This document shows positions 27,434 through 35,488 of a stretch of DNA of 64,000 bases, piece by piece (position 1 is the stretch's first letter; each line of letters starts with the position of its first letter). The stretch is from NCBI GenBank assembly GCA_030537735.1, contig JAUNVG010000003.1, forward strand, positions 1 through 64,000, read 5' to 3'. Both the position numbers and the translations under genes were made by a program. The stretch is from Actinomycetaceae bacterium. GTDB lineage: Bacteria > Actinomycetota > Actinomycetes > Actinomycetales > Actinomycetaceae. A model generated the notes under the pieces. That model did no database searches, was not told the DNA's origin, and saw only the letters and a list, made by a program, of their open reading frames with translations.

Positions 27434-29062
27434 GTGTCGGAAAACACCGAAACCAAAACAGAACCAACTTTCGCTGACTTTGGAGTAGACCCGCGACTGT
27501 GCCAAGCACTGGCAGAAAACGGGATCACCCACCCCTTCCCTATTCAAGCGTTAACGCTGCCAGTTGCCCTCGGTAAGCGCGACATCATTGGACAGGCTAA
27601 AACCGGGACCGGAAAAACCCTGGGATTTGGGCTGCCCACGTTAAGCCACGTAGTAGCCCCTGACGACCCGCAGTATCAGGAGCTAGCTAGCCCCGGCAAA
27701 CCTCAAGCACTGGTGGTGCTACCCACCCGCGAACTGTGCAAGCAAGTCGCTAACGACCTGCGTGAAGCAGCTAAATACACGTCCATACGAGTTTGTGAAA
27801 TCTACGGCGGTGCCGCCTTTGAACCGCAGATTCACGCACTCGAACGCGGCGTGGAAGTGGTAGTGGGAACGCCCGGACGCTTAATTGACCTGATGAAGCG
27901 TCGCGTCCTCGCCCTCGACAGTGTGCACACCGCGGTCCTTGATGAAGCCGACGAGATGCTGGATCTGGGGTTCCTACCCGACGTTGAGACCCTACTATCG
28001 GGGGTGCCTAGCAACCGCCACACCATGCTTTTTTCCGCAACTATGCCCGGCCAGGTGGTCGCCCTCGCGCGGCGTTACATGCAGCAACCAACCCATATTC
28101 GCGCCCAAGATCCCGACGACGAGGGCGCTACCGTCGCCAGCGTGAAACAGGTTATTTACCGCGCCCACGCGCTCAATAAAGTCGAAGTACTTGCGCGCAT
28201 CTTGCAGGCACGCGGACGCGGACTGACCATTATTTTTGCCCGCACTAAACGCACTGCTGCATCGGTGGCGGAGGAACTTTCCGACCGCGGATTCGCCACC
28301 GCCGCACTGCATGGAGACCTGGGACAAGGGGCGCGCGAACAGGCCATGCGGGCCTTCCGCAACGGGAAAGTAGATGTGCTAGTAGCCACCGACGTAGCTG
28401 CCCGCGGCATTGACGTAGAAGACGTAACCCACGTCATTAACTACCAGTGCCCAGAGGATGAAAAGACCTATCTGCACCGGATAGGACGCACCGGGCGCGC
28501 GGGGGCTTCCGGCACCGCGATCACCTTCGTGGACTGGGACGACGTGCCCCGGTGGTCGCTTATCGCACGCGCTTTGGAACTGGAAAACTTCCATCCGGTA
28601 GAGACCTACCACACCTCCGAACACCTGTATTCCGACCTGGACATTCCCACCGATGTGACCGGGCGACTACCGCGAGCCCAGCGCACTCGCGCGGGGTTAG
28701 ATGCCGAGCGGTTCGAAGACGTCTCCGGGAAAGAATCACGCCCCCGACGCGGACGCAACCGGCAAACCACCCGCAGCCGCAAGCGCGTGCGACGCACGGC
28801 GGGGGCTGAAGCGGGCGCAGCCACGGCTGGTAAGGGACGTGACGGTCAGCGACGCGCCAGCGCTAAGGGCGGGCAGAAGAGTCACGAGGACGAAAACGCC
28901 CGCACCAGCACCAAGCCACGCAGCGCAAAACGCGGCGGGGCCGGTGAAAAGAAACGCAGCGAAGCTAGCGGCGAAACCGGTGGGAAAGAACGCCGGCAGT
29001 CAGCTACCGCAGTGAGCCGGGAACGCCGGCGCCGAGTGCGTCGCAACGGGCAGGCCAAGTAA
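27434..29062 (+). CDS. DEAD-box ATP-dependent RNA helicase (RhlE/DeaD type)
   Basis: The 542-residue helicase has the Q motif (FADFGVDPRL, ITHPFPIQ), Walker A AKTGTGKT, PTRELCKQV, the DEAD box VLDEADEMLDLGF, SAT (LFSATMP), and C-terminal-domain motifs TDVAARGIDVE and HRIGRTGRAG. A 140-residue Arg/Lys/Gly-rich tail follows (RRGRNRQTTRSRKRVRR and similar) and probably binds RNA. It unwinds RNA in ribosome assembly or mRNA decay. The start is GTG 27434 with AAGGAC upstream. It is the counterpart of mycobacterial rhlE (Rv3211). Confidence 0.9.
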   Translation: MSENTETKTEPTFADFGVDPRLCQALAENGITHPFPIQALTLPVALGKRDIIGQAKTGTGKTLGFGLPTLSHVVAPDDPQYQELASPGKPQALVVLPTRELCKQVANDLREAAKYTSIRVCEIYGGAAFEPQIHALERGVEVVVGTPGRLIDLMKRRVLALDSVHTAVLDEADEMLDLGFLPDVETLLSGVPSNRHTMLFSATMPGQVVALARRYMQQPTHIRAQDPDDEGATVASVKQVIYRAHALNKVEVLARILQARGRGLTIIFARTKRTAASVAEELSDRGFATAALHGDLGQGAREQAMRAFRNGKVDVLVATDVAARGIDVEDVTHVINYQCPEDEKTYLHRIGRTGRAGASGTAITFVDWDDVPRWSLIARALELENFHPVETYHTSEHLYSDLDIPTDVTGRLPRAQRTRAGLDAERFEDVSGKESRPRRGRNRQTTRSRKRVRRTAGAEAGAATAGKGRDGQRRASAKGGQKSHEDENARTSTKPRSAKRGGAGEKKRSEASGETGGKERRQSATAVSRERRRRVRRNGQAK

Positions 29063-29083
29063 GGACGCCTAGCTCCACCCAAA

Positions 29084-29110
29084 CCCGCGCTGGGGGTGGC
29101 TCAGCGCGGG
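29084..29110 (+). terminator. Terminator-like hairpin after the DEAD-box helicase gene
   Basis: A perfect 9-bp stem (CCCGCGCTG and CAGCGCGGG, 9-base loop) sits 22 bases past the helicase stop. It has no U tract, as is common in high-GC actinobacteria. Confidence 0.55.
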
Positions 29111-29239
29111 GCGGGCCAGGTGGGGACGTTACGTTAGGGGCGGCCCAATGGCAGGGCTGCCCAGGTCGGGGAACTCCACCGTAGTGGCTCGGTCGTTTCA
29201 AACGCGGTCAGCAAAGTGACCCAGCGCGGGGCGGGCCAG
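29102..29239. repeat. 18-bp direct repeat in the rhlE-marC spacer
   Basis: The sequence CAGCGCGGGGCGGGCCAG occurs at 29102-29119 and again at 29222-29239, each followed by an R-TGGGG tail. The copies are 120 bases apart. The first copy also forms the right arm of the hairpin above. The role is unknown. Confidence 0.6.
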
Positions 29240-29283
29240 ATGGGGGCTGAGGTAAAAGCCTCGGTAGGCGAAGAGTGAACCGC

Positions 29284-29916
29284 TTAGATAATCGACTGGG
29301 CGGCGATGAACTCAAAGACCGCTGTCGCCACCATTTCCGTGGCGATGGCAGCCAAGAGCAGACCCGCAATACGGCTGAGGAGCAAAATACCGCCATTACC
29401 TAACATGTCGGCGATGATGGTGGAAAAACGCATCGACAGCCACATGATCACGTGCATCACTATCACCGCCACCGCAATCGCAATGGGGCTGCCCCAGGGG
29501 TGTTCCATATTCGTAACCGCCACCATAACTGCCACGATCGCGCCAGGACCGGCCAGCAGTGGAGTACCAAGGGGCACCAAAGCCACGTTCACGGCATCGT
29601 CCTCCCCCACTTCCGGAGCCTGGTCTTTACCGGTGAGAAGTTCCATCGCTACCAGGAACAGCAATACCCCACCAGAGAGTTTCAGCGCCTCCACCGAAAT
29701 CTGGAGGAAAGACAAAATATACTGCCCAAAAAGCGCGAACATCACAATCACGGCGAAAGATGTCACGGCAGCTTGGAAAGCAGCTCGGTGGCGACGCTCG
29801 CGATCCATGCGGGAGGTAAGAGCTAAGAAGACGGGAACGCTACCGGGAGGATCCATGATGACGAATAAGGTCGTGAAAAGCGTTAAGAACCCCACCACGT
29901 CGAACCACTGGTTCAT
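29284..29916 (-). CDS. MarC family integral membrane protein
   Basis: The 210-residue protein has six predicted TM helices and MarC family signatures: VIMDPPGSVPVFLAL near the N-terminus and the internal counterpart LVPLGTPLLAGPGAIVAVM. The family was once linked to multidrug resistance, but its transport substrate is unproven. It overlaps the PHP gene by four bases (ATGA), so the two are coupled. Confidence 0.85.
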   Translation of the reverse strand: MNQWFDVVGFLTLFTTLFVIMDPPGSVPVFLALTSRMDRERRHRAAFQAAVTSFAVIVMFALFGQYILSFLQISVEALKLSGGVLLFLVAMELLTGKDQAPEVGEDDAVNVALVPLGTPLLAGPGAIVAVMVAVTNMEHPWGSPIAIAVAVIVMHVIMWLSMRFSTIIADMLGNGGILLLSRIAGLLLAAIATEMVATAVFEFIAAQSII

Positions 29917-30758
29917 GCGCGAATAACCTCCAACTTCCCGGCTTCCTCTATGCAGGACAATGCTTCCACACTAGTGGTATTTTCACCTAACTGATTAGGC
30001 TTACCCCACCCGTGATAATCCGAAGACCCCGTAACGAACAACCCGAATCGGTCAGCTAACTGCAAAGCCTGCGCCACGTCCTCCTCACCGTGATCACGAT
30101 GGAAGCACTCAATCCCCGCTAACCCCGCATCCACCATGTCCGCAATCACCGACACCGGAAGCAACTTCTGGCGCGCCCGCGCCCGCGGGTGAGCCAACAC
30201 CGCCACCCCGCCAGCGGCGCGCACCAACTCCACAGCCTCCACCGCCTCAGGAGCGAAAGTGGAAACGTAATACGGGCCGCGCGGGTGCAAAACATGCGTG
30301 AAACAAGCTGCCCGGTCGGGGAAACACCCCGCAGAAACCAACGCATCAGCAATGTGTGGGCGCCCCACCGGACCATCAGCGGGAGCAAAGGACTGCACCT
30401 GTTCCCAGGTTATGGGGAAATCAGCCGACAGGTTTTCCACCATCTGACGCGCCCGCCCCAGGCGCGATTCAATCGTCGCCTCACACACCCGGGCAAGGGG
30501 GGCAAAAGAGGGGTCGTGGAGGTAGGAAAGCAAGTGCACGCTCACCCCCTGACCGCGGCACGTCACCTCCATGCCGCGCAGCAAACTCACCCCGGTGACA
30601 GGCACTGCCGCACTTGCTTCTTCCCAACCGGCAACAGTGTCGTGGTCAGTTAAACCAACCGCGGATAGGCCCGCCCTCGCAGCCTTTTCCATGAGCTGAG
30701 TGGGAGTGTCGGTGCCGTCGGAAAAACAGGAGTGAGTATGCGGGTCGATGCCGGTCAT
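29913..30758 (-). CDS. PHP domain metal-dependent phosphoesterase
   Basis: The 281-residue protein has the PHP metal motifs DPHTHSCFSDGTDTP (5-19) and GLTDHDTVAGW, then GRPHIADAL, VLAHPRAR, GIECFHRDHGEE and SSDYHGWGK. It resembles RNase AM/YciV-type enzymes that hydrolyse 3',5'-nucleoside bisphosphates or short RNA, though the substrate is not certain. It lies upstream of and is coupled to marC, and divergent from pepP. Confidence 0.85.
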   Translation of the reverse strand: MTGIDPHTHSCFSDGTDTPTQLMEKAARAGLSAVGLTDHDTVAGWEEASAAVPVTGVSLLRGMEVTCRGQGVSVHLLSYLHDPSFAPLARVCEATIESRLGRARQMVENLSADFPITWEQVQSFAPADGPVGRPHIADALVSAGCFPDRAACFTHVLHPRGPYYVSTFAPEAVEAVELVRAAGGVAVLAHPRARARQKLLPVSVIADMVDAGLAGIECFHRDHGEEDVAQALQLADRFGLFVTGSSDYHGWGKPNQLGENTTSVEALSCIEEAGKLEVIRA

Positions 30759-30840
30759 GCACTCACCTTAACCCACCTGAGAAATCACCTTAAAGCGGTT
30801 GCACAAACTACCTCGCTCAACTTTGATGCACAATAAGAGT

Positions 30841-32391
30841 ATGAGTAACGAAAATGATCCCGAAGTTAATAAAGAAGTAGAGGCCAAGGGGCCGCAAAGC
30901 ATGAATGAACGCGGCGCCATGCGCTCGCGGCGTCCAGCCAGTGAAGCTTTCCGCAAATTTATCGGATCGAACTGGGGGCCACGCGACGACAGCGGTGTGC
31001 AGCGCAGTGAAGTGGCGGATTTCCTGCCCGCGCGACACCAAAAACTATCCCGAACCTTCCCCGCAGACCGACTGGTAATACCAGCAGGTGGCCTGAAAGT
31101 GCGCAATAACGACTGCGACTACCGCTTCCGCGCGCACTCGGCGTTCGTGCATATCAGCGGACTGGGCGGTGAGAAGGAACCTGACGCGGTACTGGTAGCT
31201 GAGCCGGTGGAAGAAGGCGGGCACGAAGTGGTTCTCTACTTCAAACCGCGCGCTTCACGTTCCTCCGAAGAGTTCTACGCAGATTCGCGTTACGGCGAAT
31301 TCTGGGTGGGGGCGCGCCCGTCCTTAGAGGAGATGGAAACCATGACGGGACTGCGCTGCGCCCATATCGACACGCTACCCGATGCGCTGGCTAAAGACGC
31401 CGGTCAAGTGCAGTTGCGAGTGGTGCGTGAAGCTGACAGCAACATCACCTCCATGGTGGACCAAGTACGTAAACAAGCCGGGCTGGTACACGGCGAGGAC
31501 GCTCGCCCCCTCGATGAGGAACTAACCCAGGAACTATCGGAAATGCGCCTGTGCAAAGACGCCTACGAACGCGACCAGATTGCACTGGCCGTTAACGTCA
31601 CCTACCAGGGGTTCGATGAGATTATCCGCTCCCTGCCGCGGGCCGTCGGCCACCGGCGTGGAGAGCGAGTGATTGAAGGAGCCTTCGGTGCCCGCGCCCG
31701 CGAAGAAGGAAACGGTTTAGGCTATGACACCATCGCTGCCTCCGGTAACCACGCCAACACCTTGCATTGGATCGACAACGATGGGCCGGTGCGTCCTGGT
31801 GATTTAGTGCTGGTGGACGCGGGGGTGGAGGTTGACTCCCTCTACACCGCTGACATCACCCGCACGCTGCCGGTGGATGGGAAGTTCACCGAGGTCCAAG
31901 CCCAGGTTTATAACGCGGTGTTGGATGCTTGTGAAGCCGCTTTGGAAGCAGCTAACAAACCCGGATGCATATTCCGCGAAATCCACGAGGCCGCCATGGA
32001 AGTTATCGCCCAACGCCTGGAAGAGTGGGGGGTGTTGCCGGTGCCCGCCAGTGAGGCGCTTTCAGCCAGTGGCCAGCAGCACCGCCGGTGGATGCCGCAC
32101 GGCACCAGTCACCACCTGGGTCTGGATGTGCACGACTGTGCCCAAGCACGTCAAGAAATGTATTTAGATGCGAAACTGGAACCGGGCATGGTGTTCACCA
32201 TTGAACCGGGCTTGTACTTCCGCGCCGATGACCTGGCAGTGCCTGAGCACCTGCGCGGTATCGGGGTACGCATCGAAGATGACATTATCGTCAACGATGA
32301 TGGTTCAGTTACCCGCATCTCCGAAGACATCCCCCGCACGGTGGAGGATGTAGAAGCGTGGATCGCGCGCGTGCAGGCAGAGGGTAAGTAG
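30841..32391 (+). CDS. pepP: Xaa-Pro aminopeptidase (M24 family)
   Basis: The 516-residue cytoplasmic metallopeptidase removes N-terminal residues preceding proline. The aminopeptidase P N-terminal domain (PRSxASEAF..., LVIPAGGLKVRNNDCDYRFR) precedes the pita-bread catalytic domain. All metal-ligand motifs are visible: VDAGVEVDSLYTADITRT, HGTSHHLGLDVHD, VFTIEPGLYF and GVRIEDDI. The start is uncertain. I chose ATG 30841; TTG 30799, ATG 30826 and ATG 30901 are in frame. It is divergent from the PHP gene. Confidence 0.88.
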   Translation: MSNENDPEVNKEVEAKGPQSMNERGAMRSRRPASEAFRKFIGSNWGPRDDSGVQRSEVADFLPARHQKLSRTFPADRLVIPAGGLKVRNNDCDYRFRAHSAFVHISGLGGEKEPDAVLVAEPVEEGGHEVVLYFKPRASRSSEEFYADSRYGEFWVGARPSLEEMETMTGLRCAHIDTLPDALAKDAGQVQLRVVREADSNITSMVDQVRKQAGLVHGEDARPLDEELTQELSEMRLCKDAYERDQIALAVNVTYQGFDEIIRSLPRAVGHRRGERVIEGAFGARAREEGNGLGYDTIAASGNHANTLHWIDNDGPVRPGDLVLVDAGVEVDSLYTADITRTLPVDGKFTEVQAQVYNAVLDACEAALEAANKPGCIFREIHEAAMEVIAQRLEEWGVLPVPASEALSASGQQHRRWMPHGTSHHLGLDVHDCAQARQEMYLDAKLEPGMVFTIEPGLYFRADDLAVPEHLRGIGVRIEDDIIVNDDGSVTRISEDIPRTVEDVEAWIARVQAEGK

Positions 32392-32460
32392 AAGCAAACC
32401 CCTCCGAGTCGCTACCGCACTTAACGTGCAGTGGTTGGAGGAACGGGAAGCGAAACGGTG

Positions 32461-32490
32461 GCGGGGTGAGAATCTAGGTTCTCACCCCGC
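32461..32490 (+). terminator. Strong hairpin terminator after pepP
   Basis: A perfect 12-bp stem (GCGGGGTGAGAA / TTCTCACCCCGC) with a 6-base loop lies 70 bases downstream of the pepP stop and just past the end of the convergent small repeat-peptide gene. It could serve both directions. There is no clear U tract. Confidence 0.65.
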
Positions 32491-32563
32491 CGCGCACTAA
32501 ATATTCAGTTCGTTACCGCAGTTTTCCGCGAGCGAGCGCTCACGTAAAGTTTTCCTCCGCGGG

Positions 32564-32722
32564 CTATTCATGGGTCGAAGGAGCGGCGTTATTCATGCTG
32601 CCGGTGCCTTCGCCCTCGGGATGGGTAGCTGCGGCCGCATCGTTCATATTGTGGTTGCAGTTGCAGTCTTCATGAGTGGAGGCGTCAGCGTCGTTCATGG
32701 AGTGGTGTTTAGGTTCAGTCAT
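32564..32722 (-). CDS. 52-residue repeat peptide coupled to the stress-protein gene
   Basis: The ATG at 32722 overlaps the stop of the upstream stress-protein gene by one base (TAATG), and that gene's last codons supply AAGGAAG as ribosome site. The 52-residue product is three imperfect repeats with an exact 17-residue period: MNDADASTHE (9), MNDAAAATHPE (26) and MNNAAPSTHE (43). CNCNHN lies between the first two. It is polar, rich in Asn, His, Asp, Thr and Glu with two Cys, and has no signal or TM segment. I do not recognise a family. His and Cys spacing would suit metal binding (inference). Overlap and repeat structure make it very likely translated. Confidence 0.65.
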   Translation of the reverse strand: MTEPKHHSMNDADASTHEDCNCNHNMNDAAAATHPEGEGTGSMNNAAPSTHE

Positions 32723-33435
32723 TATTCTTCCTTCCGCATTTCTTTGGACTCTTCCAGTACATCACCCTTCTTCGGGTTTGTCCTGCGCAGGTTTCCTTCA
32801 TCCGCTTCAGGTGACGGAGCTTGAGCTGCTTGTGCGCGTTCGTCCTCGCTCAGGCGCACTCCGAATCGGGGTTCTTCGTCGGGGCGGGAGCCGAAGGCGG
32901 TGGGGCCAGGTTTGGCTTGGCGTTGCGCACGTGCCTGCTCCATGGCGGTGAGGTTTCCCGCGCTGTTAGCCAGCATGGTACGAAACTTGCCGGCTTCACT
33001 GGTGGCGACTATGGCATAACGGGAGGCGACGACTCGGGTGGAGGAAGTGTAGTCGGGGCGTTTGCGGCTGAAGAAGTAGGGAACCAGGTGTAGTACGATC
33101 CCGAAGGCTGCCCCCATGCCGAGCCCCATGAGGAAGATTGAGGGTGAGGGCGATGGTAGCCACAGTAGTAGGAATAAGGCGATGAAACTGCCCGTCCACA
33201 TCCCCGACAGGGCACCCGATAGTAGGACTCTTCCCAGGGTCAGTCGCCCGGTGATGCGTTCGACCAGTCGCAGGTCGGTGCCTACGATGGTGAGCGCGGA
33301 GACGTCGAGGTTGTCCTCCGATAGTTTGCTAACCGCTTCCCGGGCTTGCTGGTAGGTGCGGTAGGAAGCTACTTCGGTGCCGTTAACGCCGGCGGAGAAG
33401 GAGGCATCGAGGGGGCCGTGCATAGTCGCGTTCAT
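32722..33435 (-). CDS. General stress protein (17M-like domain) with two TM helices
   Basis: The 237-residue protein begins with the GSP17M/YflT-like domain (VASYRTYQQAREAVSKLSED, LDVSALTIVGTDLRLVERITGR). Two adjacent TM helices follow (LLSGALSGMWTGSFIALFLLLW and FLMGLGMGAAFGIVLHLVPY), then a domain with RVVASRYAIVATSEAGKFR and a charged, disordered tail. The family is associated with stress response but its mechanism is unknown. It is the first gene of a two-gene unit with the repeat peptide and is divergent from the MgtE-like gene. Confidence 0.78.
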   Translation of the reverse strand: MNATMHGPLDASFSAGVNGTEVASYRTYQQAREAVSKLSEDNLDVSALTIVGTDLRLVERITGRLTLGRVLLSGALSGMWTGSFIALFLLLWLPSPSPSIFLMGLGMGAAFGIVLHLVPYFFSRKRPDYTSSTRVVASRYAIVATSEAGKFRTMLANSAGNLTAMEQARAQRQAKPGPTAFGSRPDEEPRFGVRLSEDERAQAAQAPSPEADEGNLRRTNPKKGDVLEESKEMRKEE

Positions 33436-33589
33436 ATCCCTATGCTTACAGTTTTTACTTCCGCTTGCCTAGGTGACGCCCCGTTTTCCCCTGACAGCTG
33501 AACGTAGTGGGCTTTCGCTTTCCTCACATAGCGGTATTTTCTTAGTTTCCAAGGGGACTTTCTGTGCCTTTAGCGTCTACTCTTGAAGG

Positions 33590-34894
33590 GTGACTACCCC
33601 AGCTAAATCTGTACGTACCATGGGTACCCGTGTTTTCGTTGCTCGCCTGGCGGGCACTGACGTTTTCGACCCCATTGGCGACAAGGTGGGCCGCGTCCAC
33701 GACGTGGTTTCTATCCTGCCGATCACGGGGCGCGCCCAGGTGGTGGGCCTGGTGGTGGAGGTGTCCTCCCGCCGCCGCGTTTTCGTACCGTTTTCGCGGG
33801 TAACCGCGATTGAACCGGGAGCAGTCATCACCACCGGCTTGTTGAATATGCGTCGTTTCAACCAGCGCCCGGTGGAGACCTTGATTGTGTCGCAGTTGTT
33901 TGACCGCGTGGTCACCATGCGTGACGGTAGTGGTGAAGTGCGGATTAAAGATGTGGCGATTGAGCGGGTAATGCCGCGCGAGTGGCGCCTGACGCAACTG
34001 TTTGTGGAACGAGTGCGTAAGTCCACGTTGGGTATTAAACGCTCCGGTGAGACCGCGGTGGTGGGGGTAAATGAGGTTTCCTCCCTGGTGGCACAAACCG
34101 GGGTGCAGGACGCTACCAGTTTGATTGCGGCCACCGAGGACTTGAAACCGGCTGACTTAGCGGATTTGTTGAATGATTTACCCAGCGTGCGCCGGCAGGA
34201 AGTGGCGGCGCAGTTAGATGATGAACGTTTAGCTGACGTGCTGGAGGAGCTGCCGGAGGATGATTCGGTGGAGATCCTCACGGGTTTGGACGTTAAACGC
34301 GCCGCCGACGTGCTGGACGTGATGCAGCCTGACGATGCGGCGGACTTGATTGCGCAGATGTCTCCCGCGGCGGCAGCAAACCTGCTGGCTTTAATGGAGC
34401 CGGAAGAAGCAGCTGACGTGCGCCGGTTGATGCGCTATGAAGAACGCACCGCGGGTGGTTTGATGACTACTGAGCCGGTGATTTTGCCTCCAGATGCCAC
34501 CGTGGCCCAGCTACTGGCTTCGGTGCGCCGTGAGGATATTCCCCCGGCTTTAGCGGCGCTGGTGATGATTGTGCGCCCGCCGCTGGAGGTTCCCACCGGC
34601 CGTTACATTGGGGTGGTCCATATTCAAAAGGCGTTGCGTGAACCGCCCCAGACTTTGCTTGGCACCATTGTTGACACCGATGTGGAGGCGGTTGCTGGGG
34701 ACGCTTCCATCGGCACCCTGACCCGTATCTTAGCTACTTATAACTTAACGGCGCTGCCGGTGGTGGATGAGGACGCTCACCTGTTGGGAGCAGTGTCAGT
34801 GGACGATGTTTTAGATAATTTGCTGCCTGATGACTGGCGTGAGCAAGACGACGATGTGACGGATGCGGAGATGGAGGAACGCTACGATGGCTGA
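33590..34894 (+). CDS. Soluble MgtE-N/CBS domain protein
   Basis: The 434-residue protein has a PRC-barrel-like N-terminal part (FDPIGDKVGRVHDVV), then an MgtE intracellular helical N domain with repeated LxxLxDDxxADVLEELPEDD segments, then two CBS repeats (GLMTTEPVILPPDATV and DTDVEAVAGDAS...LPVVDEDAHLLGAVSVDDVLD). It has no TM segment, so it is a cytosolic Mg2+ or nucleotide sensor rather than a channel. This arrangement is widespread in actinobacteria next to a DUF1003 protein and mrp. The start is GTG 33590; ATG 33620 is an alternative. Confidence 0.83.
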   Translation: MTTPAKSVRTMGTRVFVARLAGTDVFDPIGDKVGRVHDVVSILPITGRAQVVGLVVEVSSRRRVFVPFSRVTAIEPGAVITTGLLNMRRFNQRPVETLIVSQLFDRVVTMRDGSGEVRIKDVAIERVMPREWRLTQLFVERVRKSTLGIKRSGETAVVGVNEVSSLVAQTGVQDATSLIAATEDLKPADLADLLNDLPSVRRQEVAAQLDDERLADVLEELPEDDSVEILTGLDVKRAADVLDVMQPDDAADLIAQMSPAAAANLLALMEPEEAADVRRLMRYEERTAGGLMTTEPVILPPDATVAQLLASVRREDIPPALAALVMIVRPPLEVPTGRYIGVVHIQKALREPPQTLLGTIVDTDVEAVAGDASIGTLTRILATYNLTALPVVDEDAHLLGAVSVDDVLDNLLPDDWREQDDDVTDAEMEERYDG

Positions 34895-35429
34895 ACGTTT
34901 AGATACGCCGCTGCGCCGCCGGCGCCGCCTGCCTAGGATTAATCTTCAATCCGAGGGCGTGGGGCGCGTAGCTGAAGCAATCGCGCGTTTTTCCGGCACC
35001 CCCCAGTTCCTGGTGTACTTGTCGATTTTCGTTTTCGTGTGGCTCGGTTGGAACACTTGGGCGCCGGAGGCGTGGCAGTTCGACAAGGCGGAACTGGGAT
35101 TCACGGCACTTACCTTGATGCTTTCCCTGCAGGCGTCCTATGCGGCCCCGTTGATCTTGTTGGCACAAAACCGCCAAGATGACCGTGACCGGGTCACCGC
35201 GGAGCAAGATCGTCGCCGGGCGGAGCGTAACTTGTCCGACACTGAGTACTTGACGCGCGAAATCGCTGGTTTGCGTCAGGCTCTGAACGATGTTGCCACT
35301 CGTGACTTTGTGCGTTCAGAGATCCGTGACCTGTTGGAAGGCATCATGGAACACGATGAGAAGCGCGATGAGAAACGCGAATCGGTTGAACGCACCGATG
35401 ATGACGAGGACGGTACTTGCCTTCCGTAA
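34887..35429 (+). CDS. DUF1003 domain-containing membrane protein
   Basis: The 180-residue protein has the DUF1003 core: AIARFSGTPQFLVYLSIFVFVWLGWN with a first TM helix, FTALTLMLSLQASYAAPLILLAQNRQDDRDR with a second, and a charged C-terminal coiled coil. The ATG at 34887 has GGAGG upstream inside the MgtE-like gene, and the genes overlap by eight bases, so they form a coupled pair. The exact function of the family is unknown. Confidence 0.87.
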   Translation: MAERLDTPLRRRRRLPRINLQSEGVGRVAEAIARFSGTPQFLVYLSIFVFVWLGWNTWAPEAWQFDKAELGFTALTLMLSLQASYAAPLILLAQNRQDDRDRVTAEQDRRRAERNLSDTEYLTREIAGLRQALNDVATRDFVRSEIRDLLEGIMEHDEKRDEKRESVERTDDDEDGTCLP

Positions 35430-35488
35430 GTACGCGTTACCGGGTTGCTTACCCGTGGTGGTGCGGCGGTCCTGGCGTGGCTTGGTAC

